Virus record (IMG/VR): IMGVR_UViG_3300013126_000225
Coordinates: 1 to 25,057 of that record
Strand: one strand, 5' to 3'
Origin: a virus
Length of the DNA stretch: 25,057 nt
The notes under the pieces were generated by a model. It made no database searches. It saw only the letters and a list, made by a program, of their open reading frames with translations, and was not told the origin of the DNA. Position numbers and translations under genes: made by a program. This document shows positions 6,091 through 14,400 of the stretch, in pieces. Position 1 is the stretch's first letter. Every line of letters begins with the position of its first letter.

Positions 6091-6551
6091 GCAACTTCAG
6101 AGACCAAAGCTGGGCGAACCGACTTGGCGTAATGGGAGACACCGCAGAGAAAGCGTTTCTGTCAGTCCACCCGTACGCCCACCGTGTCGGGCTCAACCGC
6201 CCCGACTTTGATGTGAGGGGCATGCTAGACCCCATGAGATACGCACCCGACTTCATGACCTCAACATTCATGTATGAGGTCATGGGATGCACGTCTCGTG
6301 GAGACGGGAAACTCAAAGTCAAATTTGAGAAACTGTCGGCACTCGCCACATGGTCATGCATCGGCCCAGTCCGAATCTGGATTTGGGACTCAGGACGCAA
6401 ACGCTACTGGGACGCAACCCTGGAAGACTGGACGAAAGCATGTCACGCCCACGGGGAAGTCGCACGATTCCCCGACAACAACAAACCATACTTTGCTCTA
6501 CCCATAGACAAGTTTCCTGCGGAGCCGATCAGGCATGATTTTCAACCCTGA
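6087..6551 (+). CDS. hypothetical protein, possible PD-(D/E)XK nuclease fold
   Basis: The product is 154 aa from ATG 6087, overlapping the resolvase stop. The middle has RYAPDFM (Asp55), YEVMG (Glu64) and KLKVKFEKLSAL (Lys75, 77, 79), an order and spacing reminiscent of the Asp...Glu-x-Lys pattern of phage VRR/T7-endonuclease-like nucleases. IWIWDSGRKRYW follows as a likely beta hairpin. I have seen similar 'PDF...YEVxG...LKxxKxxAL' proteins in actinobacterial phages, but the exact E-x-K is not present, so the catalytic claim is tentative. The operon position among recombination genes agrees with a nuclease. There is no membrane segment or signal. It ends with a 17-base overlap of the next gene. 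Confidence 0.6.
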   Translation: MSNFRDQSWANRLGVMGDTAEKAFLSVHPYAHRVGLNRPDFDVRGMLDPMRYAPDFMTSTFMYEVMGCTSRGDGKLKVKFEKLSALATWSCIGPVRIWIWDSGRKRYWDATLEDWTKACHAHGEVARFPDNNKPYFALPIDKFPAEPIRHDFQP

Positions 6552-7308
6552 CATCTATGCGACAGAGCCACGCAACGAAGCCGAATGGCTTCTCCAACTA
6601 GGCGACATCCCCTACAACACCGACACCGCACACATCGACACGGTAATCCAAGCAGTAGAACGACTGTCGCCGCAATCCAAACTGTGTGTAGAAGCCATCT
6701 TCTATGAGCGCATCCCCTACAGCCAACTAGGGGAACGGCTCGGCTGTAGCAAGCCTCACGCATGGAGGCTTGCGCAGAAAGCAATGGACGAACTACGCAG
6801 ACAACTCATCAACCAACCATCAATCAACAGGAGGTACAACATGTTCCGCAACTGGAACGAAGCATGCTGGTCACAGCTGGAAGAAGTCAACGACGTAATC
6901 ACCATCACCACAAGCGAAGAAGGTTTGAGCCACGTCCAATCCTTGCTTGTCGTCTACGTGGATGAGAAGGGCGACCCGTTTGCCCCCGACATCCACGACC
7001 TGTTCAAGTCCGTGGCCCTGCACGCCATCAGTTACCTGCGTGACTACGACATCAAACTGAACGACGTACACGATCTGCTCTGCTCCAAGCAGGCAGATTA
7101 CGGTCACGAGAACATCCTCGCTTTCGGAGACATTGGCATTTGCGTCCGCATGTCAGACAAGATTGCTCGTATCAAGAACTTGCGCAACAAAAACGCGATG
7201 AATGAGTCCCTAATGGACTCTTGGCTCGATCTTCTGGGCTATGCTGTTATCGGCCTCATGTTGCTGGCCGACACTTTCACCCTACCTTTGGAGAAGAACA
7301 ATGACTGA
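6535..7308 (+). CDS. sigma-region-4-like HTH joined to DUF1599/Nmad1-like domain
   Basis: A single uninterrupted frame of 257 aa holds two parts. Residues 35-92 look like a sigma-70 region 4: LSPQSKLCVEAIFYERIPYS, then the HTH LGERLGCSKPHAWRLAQKAM and DELRRQL. Residues about 160-250 match the DUF1599 (nucleotide modification associated domain 1) pattern: KQADYGHENI, then GICVRMSDKIARIKNL and ESLMDSWLDLLGYAVIGLM, with the conserved DYG, R-x2-DK-x2-R and acidic residues near the end, a MazG-like helical bundle linked to nucleotide metabolism. Residue 103 is a Met preceded by a strong internal ribosome binding site, so the Nmad1-like part may also be made alone (155 aa). The normal state in other phages is separate genes; the frame here shows no stop between them. 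The HTH part might direct transcription or bind phage DNA. Confidence 0.78.
   Translation: MIFNPDIYATEPRNEAEWLLQLGDIPYNTDTAHIDTVIQAVERLSPQSKLCVEAIFYERIPYSQLGERLGCSKPHAWRLAQKAMDELRRQLINQPSINRRYNMFRNWNEACWSQLEEVNDVITITTSEEGLSHVQSLLVVYVDEKGDPFAPDIHDLFKSVALHAISYLRDYDIKLNDVHDLLCSKQADYGHENILAFGDIGICVRMSDKIARIKNLRNKNAMNESLMDSWLDLLGYAVIGLMLLADTFTLPLEKNND
6829..6843 (+). promoter_or_regulatory. internal Shine-Dalgarno and ATG for a 155-aa product
   Basis: AGGAGG at 6829-6834 is a perfect core Shine-Dalgarno, six bases before an in-frame ATG at 6841. It is the strongest ribosome binding site on the plus strand here, yet lies in the middle of an open frame. Initiation would give the Nmad1-like domain alone, ending at 7308. 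Confidence 0.65.
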
Positions 7309-7486
7309 ATTCAATAGCACCAAGAACATCCTCGACGAAGGCGGCGACATTGCGTTCCCCGACATTGCGGCACTCACGCTCGCTGTCGCCCTGTGGTTGA
7401 CGGCAGGCAACGAGAAGGCGTTGGAGGAGATCGGAACCATCGCAGATGAGATCAAGGGGAGGTTCCAGGGCAATGACGGCAAATGA
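7301..7486 (+). CDS. small hypothetical protein (61 aa)
   Basis: The ATG at 7301 was chosen because TTTGGAGAAG lies just upstream and the gene overlaps the preceding stop by eight bases. The product is 61 aa: a polar N-terminus (TEFNSTKNILDEGG), a moderately hydrophobic stretch IAALTLAVALWLTAG (about residues 22-36), then a charged helix (KALEEIGTIADEIKGRF). The hydrophobic part could be a short membrane helix or a buried helix in a small bundle; it is interrupted by no charge for 15 residues, which is short for a transmembrane span. The family is not recognised. Confidence 0.6.
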   Translation: MTEFNSTKNILDEGGDIAFPDIAALTLAVALWLTAGNEKALEEIGTIADEIKGRFQGNDGK

Positions 7487-7631
7487 ACTGAAGGTTCTTG
7501 AAGTTCTTCTCGGGGAACTTGAAGAAGCGATCATTGAGCGTGGCATGCCGAAAAGCCATCTGCATAACGTCAGAGATTTGAGACGCAAGACGCTTTCTCA
7601 TTTCATGGACAATCGGCAGGGAAAATCATGA
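7473..7631 (+). CDS. small hypothetical protein (52 aa)
   Basis: The start is taken at ATG 7473, which overlaps the preceding gene by 14 bases; GGGGAGG (7455-7461) lies upstream at a slightly long distance. The product is a 52-aa, highly charged, predicted all-helical protein (LKVLEVLLGELEEAIIERG, then LHNVRDLRRKTLSHFM), which suggests a helical hairpin or dimer. No cysteines, no membrane segment. Family not recognised. Its stop overlaps the next start (ATGA). Confidence 0.55.
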   Translation: MTANELKVLEVLLGELEEAIIERGMPKSHLHNVRDLRRKTLSHFMDNRQGKS

Positions 7632-7879
7632 GCGACCTAGAGGGATTCGACCCCGACGACATCGCAGACCTCAAAGCCAAAGCCGACAGAATCGTCAAAG
7701 ACTCAACCACCTACTATGAGATCGGAATGTACGTCCCCCACGAAGGGGCAGAAGAATTCCTTATCGCATACGACAAAGCCAGCAACGGCGACATCGTCGC
7801 ACTCATGGAGTTGCTCATGTTCATCCACGTAATCGCAGACTCACTACGAGAAGCAGTAGAAGGAGACACTAATGATTGA
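7628..7879 (+). CDS. small acidic hypothetical protein (83 aa)
   Basis: The product is 83 aa from ATG 7628, overlapping the previous stop. It is strongly acidic (FDPDDIADLKAKADRIV at the start, EAVEGDTND at the end) and looks helical throughout, with a hydrophobic central helix LMELLMFIHVIADSL. This hydrophobic stretch contains a His and Asp and is better explained as a buried helix than a membrane span. Family not recognised. GAAGGAGA near its end serves as Shine-Dalgarno for the following microprotein, so the two are translationally linked. Confidence 0.6.
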   Translation: MSDLEGFDPDDIADLKAKADRIVKDSTTYYEIGMYVPHEGAEEFLIAYDKASNGDIVALMELLMFIHVIADSLREAVEGDTND

Positions 7880-7940
7880 AACAATTATCGTACTCGCACT
7901 CATCATCGTGCCAGTCGTACTGTTCTGGAAGATCATCTAA
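7872..7940 (+). CDS. 22-aa single-span membrane microprotein
   Basis: ATG 7872 is preceded at ideal distance by AAGGAGA (7859-7865), overlaps the previous stop, and opens a 22-codon frame: MIETIIVLALIIVPVVLFW followed by KII and TAA. Residues 5-19 are entirely hydrophobic with one Pro, bounded by Glu3 and Lys20, a single membrane helix with almost nothing outside it. It is the last gene of the plus-strand block, and its stop overlaps the stop of the endolysin gene on the other strand. A role in the envelope, possibly helping lysis or acting early on the membrane, is a guess; it is too short for a typical holin. Confidence 0.6.
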   Translation: MIETIIVLALIIVPVVLFWKII

Positions 7941-8401
7941 CGAACAGGATTCAACAAACAACCGAACACCGCATCAACATAGGCGGCATCTTTGGCGACG
8001 GCGGGACTGAGTTCAACATGAATCCAGTTCCCGCCACGGCCAATCGACTTCTTCTTATACACAGTCCAATCACCACGATTGCAATACCAGCCACGACCCC
8101 AATCACCATAACGATAATCGTGGATAGCCTCAATGCCGAACGCCTCAGCGTTCCGCACACAGAAATCAACAAACGCCAAACCGTCCTCACGGTTGACGTA
8201 ACCGAAATCGATCGCCCGACCAGTCGCATGAACCGAATACTTGTCGGAACCTCTGATCTTTCGCACCTGAAACGAACCATAGTTCTTTAGCTTCCCACCA
8301 TTCAGAAACAAAACCATGTTTTTGAACCGCTCCGTACCAGCCAAATAACCATTGGCAATCCCATCAAACCCCGTGTACTTGCGCTTCCTCATCTCACTCA
8401 C
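7937..8401 (-). CDS. endolysin, M15-type zinc peptidase domain
   Basis: The product is 154 aa from GTG 8401, which overlaps the upstream stop by eight bases; ATG 8392 would remove three residues. SVHATGRAIDFGYV (His58, Asp65) and NWIHVELS (His128, Glu130) form the S-x-H-x2-G-x-A-x-D ... W-x-H-x-E signature of M15-type D-Ala-D-Ala carboxypeptidase/L-Ala-D-Glu endopeptidase lysins, in which the two His and the Asp bind zinc. The family cuts peptide cross-links in peptidoglycan. There is one domain only, no wall-binding repeats and no signal peptide, so release would need a holin; none is obvious among its minus-strand neighbours. It is the last gene of the structural operon, the usual place for lysis. 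Being carried in the virion is an alternative. Confidence 0.8.
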   Translation of the reverse strand: MSEMRKRKYTGFDGIANGYLAGTERFKNMVLFLNGGKLKNYGSFQVRKIRGSDKYSVHATGRAIDFGYVNREDGLAFVDFCVRNAEAFGIEAIHDYRYGDWGRGWYCNRGDWTVYKKKSIGRGGNWIHVELSPAVAKDAAYVDAVFGCLLNPVR

Positions 8402-11400
8402 CAGCCGCTTTCTTCCTCAACGCTTCCTGCTCGATCTGTCGTCGCCTCTGCTCCGCCCGACGCATCTCAGGCGTAACCGTCTTCAACGGCACACCGAAAT
8501 ACGACAGAATAGAACCACCCTGCTTGCCCTTATACAAATCCGTAGCAGGCAACAAACGCTCAGTTTGTGCCAGCGGAGGCAACAAGTTCATCAACGCATA
8601 ATTCAACTTCGGATCAACACCCATCTCACCCTCACGAGTACGCTTCTCCTGACCCAAGATAGAAGCCAACGCCGCCACAGCACCAGACGCAGGGCCGCCC
8701 ATCGGTTGCTCGCCACGCTCACTAAACGGCACATCATTATAGAAACGACGCTCACCCAACAACTCGACAGGCACACGCAACGCAGGGTTCACATACGAAA
8801 GCAACCGCTTCGGATCTTTCAACTCGTTGAACTGCTGGCTAATCCTATTGAAACCAAGATCAGGCGCAAGATAAGTGTTCGCCCCAACCTTGATACCACC
8901 CTGCTCCTTCAACCAAGAAGGAACCATCTCGTCCTCATCATCCTGGGCGACAGACTTCATAGCCTTCTGATAAATCAGATAGGCGCGAGGATTCTCATAC
9001 TGGTTCACAATCTGCATCGGCAAGTTGCGAGACATCCAGAACCAGAACGGAATGATAGACCGCATCACCTCATCGCCAGCACTCGTTGCCTCATAATCAA
9101 ACAGATAACGCTTTACCCGTGCTGTCGCCGCATCAAAGTCCGCACCCTTACGCACAGAGTCCCACGCCAGAATAAACCGTGCCGAACCCTCAGACACCTC
9201 GTTGGCCTTACGGAACGTATTCACCCAACGGTTATTGACAAGCCACTTGCGCTTCGGGTTGAAAGCCTGAACAGCCTCCATGCCTCGGCCATAGCCTGAG
9301 GCATCCATCGCAGCAACCGCAGTCTCAACAAGGTTGCGTCGAGAAGCAGGTAGAGAAGCGATCCAAGCCGCCTCCTTGCCCTCAGCCGCCGCACGACGCC
9401 ACAGATTGTACAACTCCAATCCTTGCGTCATGCTCTTCACATCGGCACCAGCTGCAAACAACATGAACGTGTTGCCCATCGTGTTACGCACAACGAACCC
9501 AGGCGACGACACAGCATACGCTTTGAAGAAACTGGTGTACTTCGTCAAGAACGGTGTCAGGCCACGCACAAACTCTGGCTTGCTCAAACGGTTCAAGTTC
9601 ACCGACATCTCGGACAGCCACTTTTGCGCCTGATAAGACGGCAAGCCGATGCTCGCAAGACTCTTGAATCCCTTGGAGACCTTCTCCTCGACGGTACGTC
9701 CAAACGTGCCGTCGTCGATGAACTTCTGGAACGAACGGTACAGTTCGTCATGCTTGTCCGCCATGAAGAAATTCACCTGGTTGATTAGGAAGTCGTTGCG
9801 CAACTTCTCCAACACGGGCATCATCTCGGGGTTGGTCTTAGCCAACTCGGGGCCGTTGCGACCAATCACTTCTTCAAGTTCATCCAACAGGGCCAACACG
9901 AAAGGAAGATCCTTCGGATCTTTCACCTTGCCAGCAGGGAACTGTTCCTCGACACGCTTAGCGTAGTCGCTCAGATCGGCGACATACTTCTCCAAACGCT
10001 GTGCGTTCTCCGAATACTGTGCGTCTCCGTAGGCGATGGTGGCCGCCTCAAAAGTGTCAATAGCCTCGTCGTAAGCCTTCTGCGCCTTGGCAACATTTGC
10101 CTCAGCTTTCTCGCCTTCCTTCAACATGGCCTTGCCACGGGCCTGCTCGTCCTTGGCCACACGAGCCTTCACCGTCTTCGTGGCCTTTTCCCACGCAGCC
10201 GCCTCGGCTTCCATAGCACCGATGCGTGCCATCAAATAATCTTGCTGATCGGAGAAGATAGACCTTCCATTGGCCATCATGTAATTGCGGGCAATGAAAT
10301 CTGCTTCGTCGAGAAGATCGCCCATCTTTCCGAGAAGCGAATCATAATCAGCGATCTTGGCGACACCACCAAACTCGCCCTTCAACAAATTCTTCTTCGG
10401 CAAACGAGGAACAACCTTCTCAAGTTCCGCACGCATCATCGCAACAATCTCAACAGGACTCTTGCCAGCATTCTTCTTGTTCGCCATCAACTCACGGAAA
10501 CGAACCTTCGCATCATACTGACCACCAGTTTGCTTAGTGACAAGATCCAACAGATCATCGAAGTTCTTCTTTGTCGCCGCCGCAACCCCACGACTCACAT
10601 CAATGGCCATACCAAACTTATCTACTGCGCCAAGACCAGCGACGGCTTCTTCTGTCGCCTGACCCTTGGCTACGAGACGGCGACTTACGGCGTCGCCTTT
10701 GTCGCTCAAAGCAATTTGTGTGCGGTCAAGCAATCTATTCATCTTGTTTTCATCGGCCACAATTGCACGTTGGATGCGTGCGCCGACAGAAGCGTTGAGT
10801 TTCGCCATGCGCTCAACGGCAAGCCGTTCGTCTGATCCTTTCCATGCGTCATCAAGGAACTTCAAACGTGCCCGAACCGTATCATCCGTAGCTTTGCCGC
10901 TTACTGCCGCTATCGATTCGGCAATGTCGCCCATAGTAATTTCGCCCATCGAAATCAAGGTAGAAAGTCTATGGGCTTTCTGAAGCGCAGAATTTCGCAC
11001 AATCGGATCAGCCGCATCAATACGCATCTGCGCCTTAGCGTATTCACGACGCAAACTAACCATGTCACGACGCAACTCTTCAGCAATACTTTCATTCAAA
11101 TTGCGTTGCACATCATACTCAGCCCGACTAATCTTGCGACGCCTAAAAGCGTCGTCAAGACGAATGCTCTTCTGCTCAACAGCACGAATCTCTTTCCCGA
11201 CACGCGACAACTGCTGCTGGACTTCCTGCTGGGCCTGCCACAACGGACGCATCTCCTTCGTCAAACGACCTGGCGACGACAAAACAGAAACATCAGGTAC
11301 AACTTGGCCCTGCACAATCGGCATAAACAAGGCTTCAATTTCCTTGGGATCAAATTTGGGCCCAATAGCAACATCGTTCGGAACGCCTGCCAACAAATAC

Positions 11401-14400
11401 GATTTACGACGACTCAACCCATCAATCTTTTTGCGAATAGCCTCAGAAACATCTCCCGATTGAGATACCTGCAAATCGTATGTGTCAGATGAAACCATCC
11501 TACCCTTTTCGGCAGGATTGATAGAAAGAGAGTAATCCTTTTCAAGGCGAGCAATCTCTTTGTCCAACTGTTTGACTTGCTCGTCAACACTACTGCTCCA
11601 ACCAGTAATCGGCTTGAACTCATCAATAGAACTTTCCCTTGGCGCACCAAAATTGAGCAACTCTTTGTCGGCTTCGTCACGGATCTTGTCGGCCTGCGCC
11701 TTATTGGCGGCAGCCTTCTTCGGATCTGTCGTAAACTTCGCTTCCAAACTGTCAGCTTTTTCAATCGCCTTCTGATGTCTACGCTGAGCAGAAATCCATT
11801 CGGGGCTATCCTTGCCAGATGCAGTTCGCTTTTGGGCCGAACGTGTGCCGATAGGAGAACGTGTATAGAACGTGGCGTTCTCGGCTCGGCTTGCATCTTT
11901 GGCAAACTTATCTAGTTCTTTCAAAGAAGCCAGCTTCACGTATGTGCCATCCCCCTTGGCCACATAAACATCAGTACCACGATTGAAAGTCTGTCTGGCA
12001 ATAGAGACATCACGAGATTTACTCTTCAAAACAAACGTATCGGAGGGATCAAGTTGAGCCAACAACTTGATAACCTCATTCAACTGTTGACGCTCAACAC
12101 CAGACAAATAATTCGGATCATTACTCAACTCCGAAATCTGCTTGTAGGCCTCACGAGCCAACTTCAAATCATCGCTAGAGAACTCACGATACGGCTCGCT
12201 CTGCCCCACATAAGGACGCACAGGGCCACCCACACCCTCCACATCCTCGACAGTACGCCGAGCGGCGCCAGCACGCTTGGCTTTCTTCTCCGCAACAGCA
12301 ACTTCACCAACAAGCTTACGGCGCTCAATACTCAATGAAGCGATCCTGTCACGCTCCAACAACAAATCATTGTAGGTGCGGCGAGCCACATCGGCAATAA
12401 ACGTAGGCATCGCATCACCACGAACAGCACGAACACCTTGACTAGCCATACTGGGGGTGGAGAACGGATCAGCCATCGCCAACATGCCTCGGAACTGGCG
12501 TCGAGTCGCACGAGCCTGATTGCCCATAATCGCACTAACGGAAGCCAACCAAGAAATCATCTCCTCACGAGAAGCATCCTCGGCAATAGAACCATACGCA
12601 CGACCACGCTCAACAGCCTGAGTACGAATCTGATCCTGGCCAGAACGCACAGCCTTCAACACCGCACGCTTCTCGGCTTTCTCCGAAGCCTTCGGCGCAT
12701 ACACATTCAAAGCATTCTGGATCTCAGCATACGTGACACGCCCCTTAGAACGGCCAGTCACACTACGATACCAAGGAATCCACTCTTCCTTCAACAGGCG
12801 GGCACGCTTAGCAGACATCTCCTTGTAGGAACGACCAGCCAAACTCGCAACGATCTCCTGCTTCTCACTAACTGTCGTCGCTTTCCTCAACTCGATTTCG
12901 AGTTTGCGTACACGCTCCAACTCGCCACGGGCACCAGTACGACCACCATACAAATCGAAGCTACGACGAATCTCGTAGCTGCTAGCCGAACCAGCGTGCT
13001 TCGACAGATGAACATTGCCATTGTTCGCACGGAGAAAACGTGTGATCTCATCGTGGAGCGAAGCGGCATCTGCGTGCTGGCCCTCAAGGGCGGCACGATA
13101 GATCTTGTCAAGCCCATCAGAGACATCGTACAAACTAGAAATCTCACGTCGTGTGTCGCCAACAAATTCCTGTGCGACCTTCTGATAAATGCGCTGTCCG
13201 ATAACTTCATCGGGCACCAACCCGACAGGAATCAAAGTATCGGTTATGGCCTTCATTCGACGCTCTGTTTCAAAAGCAAACCAAGCGTCGATAATGTCGC
13301 TCTTCGCTTTGTCGCCAATCTCGCTAGCCCAAGTCGGGCTTACGCCATCAACACGAATCTTCGGGTTGATCTTACGCAACCTGCTGGACTCAGACTGAAT
13401 ACGTCCCAGGAGGGAGGCCTGAGCGACTTCCTGCTCCTGCAACTCCTTCAAGTAAAACTTGATAATCACCTTACGCAGTTCCGCTTCGGGTTGCGGAGTC
13501 AAACCGCCAGCGGCCTTCGCTTGCTCAACCCTCAAGCGTTCCTTCAGGTTCTTCACACCACCTGCAACACGCTCGCTGGGTTCGACGGCACGACCGCCAG
13601 TCGTAGCCCTACCGCCACGACCTTTAGCCTTTGGCCCAGGCTCAGCCAATCCCGATGCGGCCCGTCCCAGCGAAGCTACTTCTTCGTTTGTTCTGGCGGG
13701 GCCAGGAGTGATGGTCGTATCCAATGATGCTGGAGTGCGCCCACTCAACATCAACTCAACAAAGCTCGTGATGTCATCGGCATCACCGCTAGCAACAATC
13801 TCATCAATGTCGTCGATAAATCGCATTGCGTTGAAACTGACAGAACCAACCTTGGTCGCTTCTTGGCCAAACTTCTGTGCAGTAAAGTCAACTTGCTGCT
13901 GGAACCCAACCTTGCTTTCGGCAAGGGTTGTCAAACTCTTGACGAAATCGTCGAACGAATCCAACTGTCCTTCAAACGTGTCATCCAAATAGTTGGCGAA
14001 ATGTGTTTGCAAAGAATCAAACTCTGTCTTAGCCAAGAAGGTGCCGACAAAAGCGCGAGGGTTCTCATCGTAAGCTTTGCGTGCCATCGCTTCGGTGACA
14101 GTCGGCAAACCCTGCCGTTCAAACCTGTTGACACCCATGATCTCGTTCAACATCTTGTTGGACGAATAATAAGTCATGACAGCCGCAGTCACATCATCGT
14201 AAACTTTCTGATAGTTGTTTACGACTCTTTCAACACGAACAAACTCTTTGTTCTGACGGGCTTCGGCCAGCAACTTCTTCCATTGCGACAGTTCCCCCAT
14301 GCGACGCAAAGAACCATTATCCGTAACACCGTCCATCTCGAACATGCGACGCAACGCTTGTTCGGTGCGTGAACTACGAGACAAAGCGCCATCGCTGACA

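Noticed and set aside
12438-13727. Open plus-strand frame of 429 codons opposite the giant protein gene
   Set aside because: Its composition (Arg, Leu, Thr, Asn) is that of an antisense shadow, it has no ribosome binding site, and the minus strand is clearly coding. The same applies to 8352-9299, 10971-11492 and 17052-17891.
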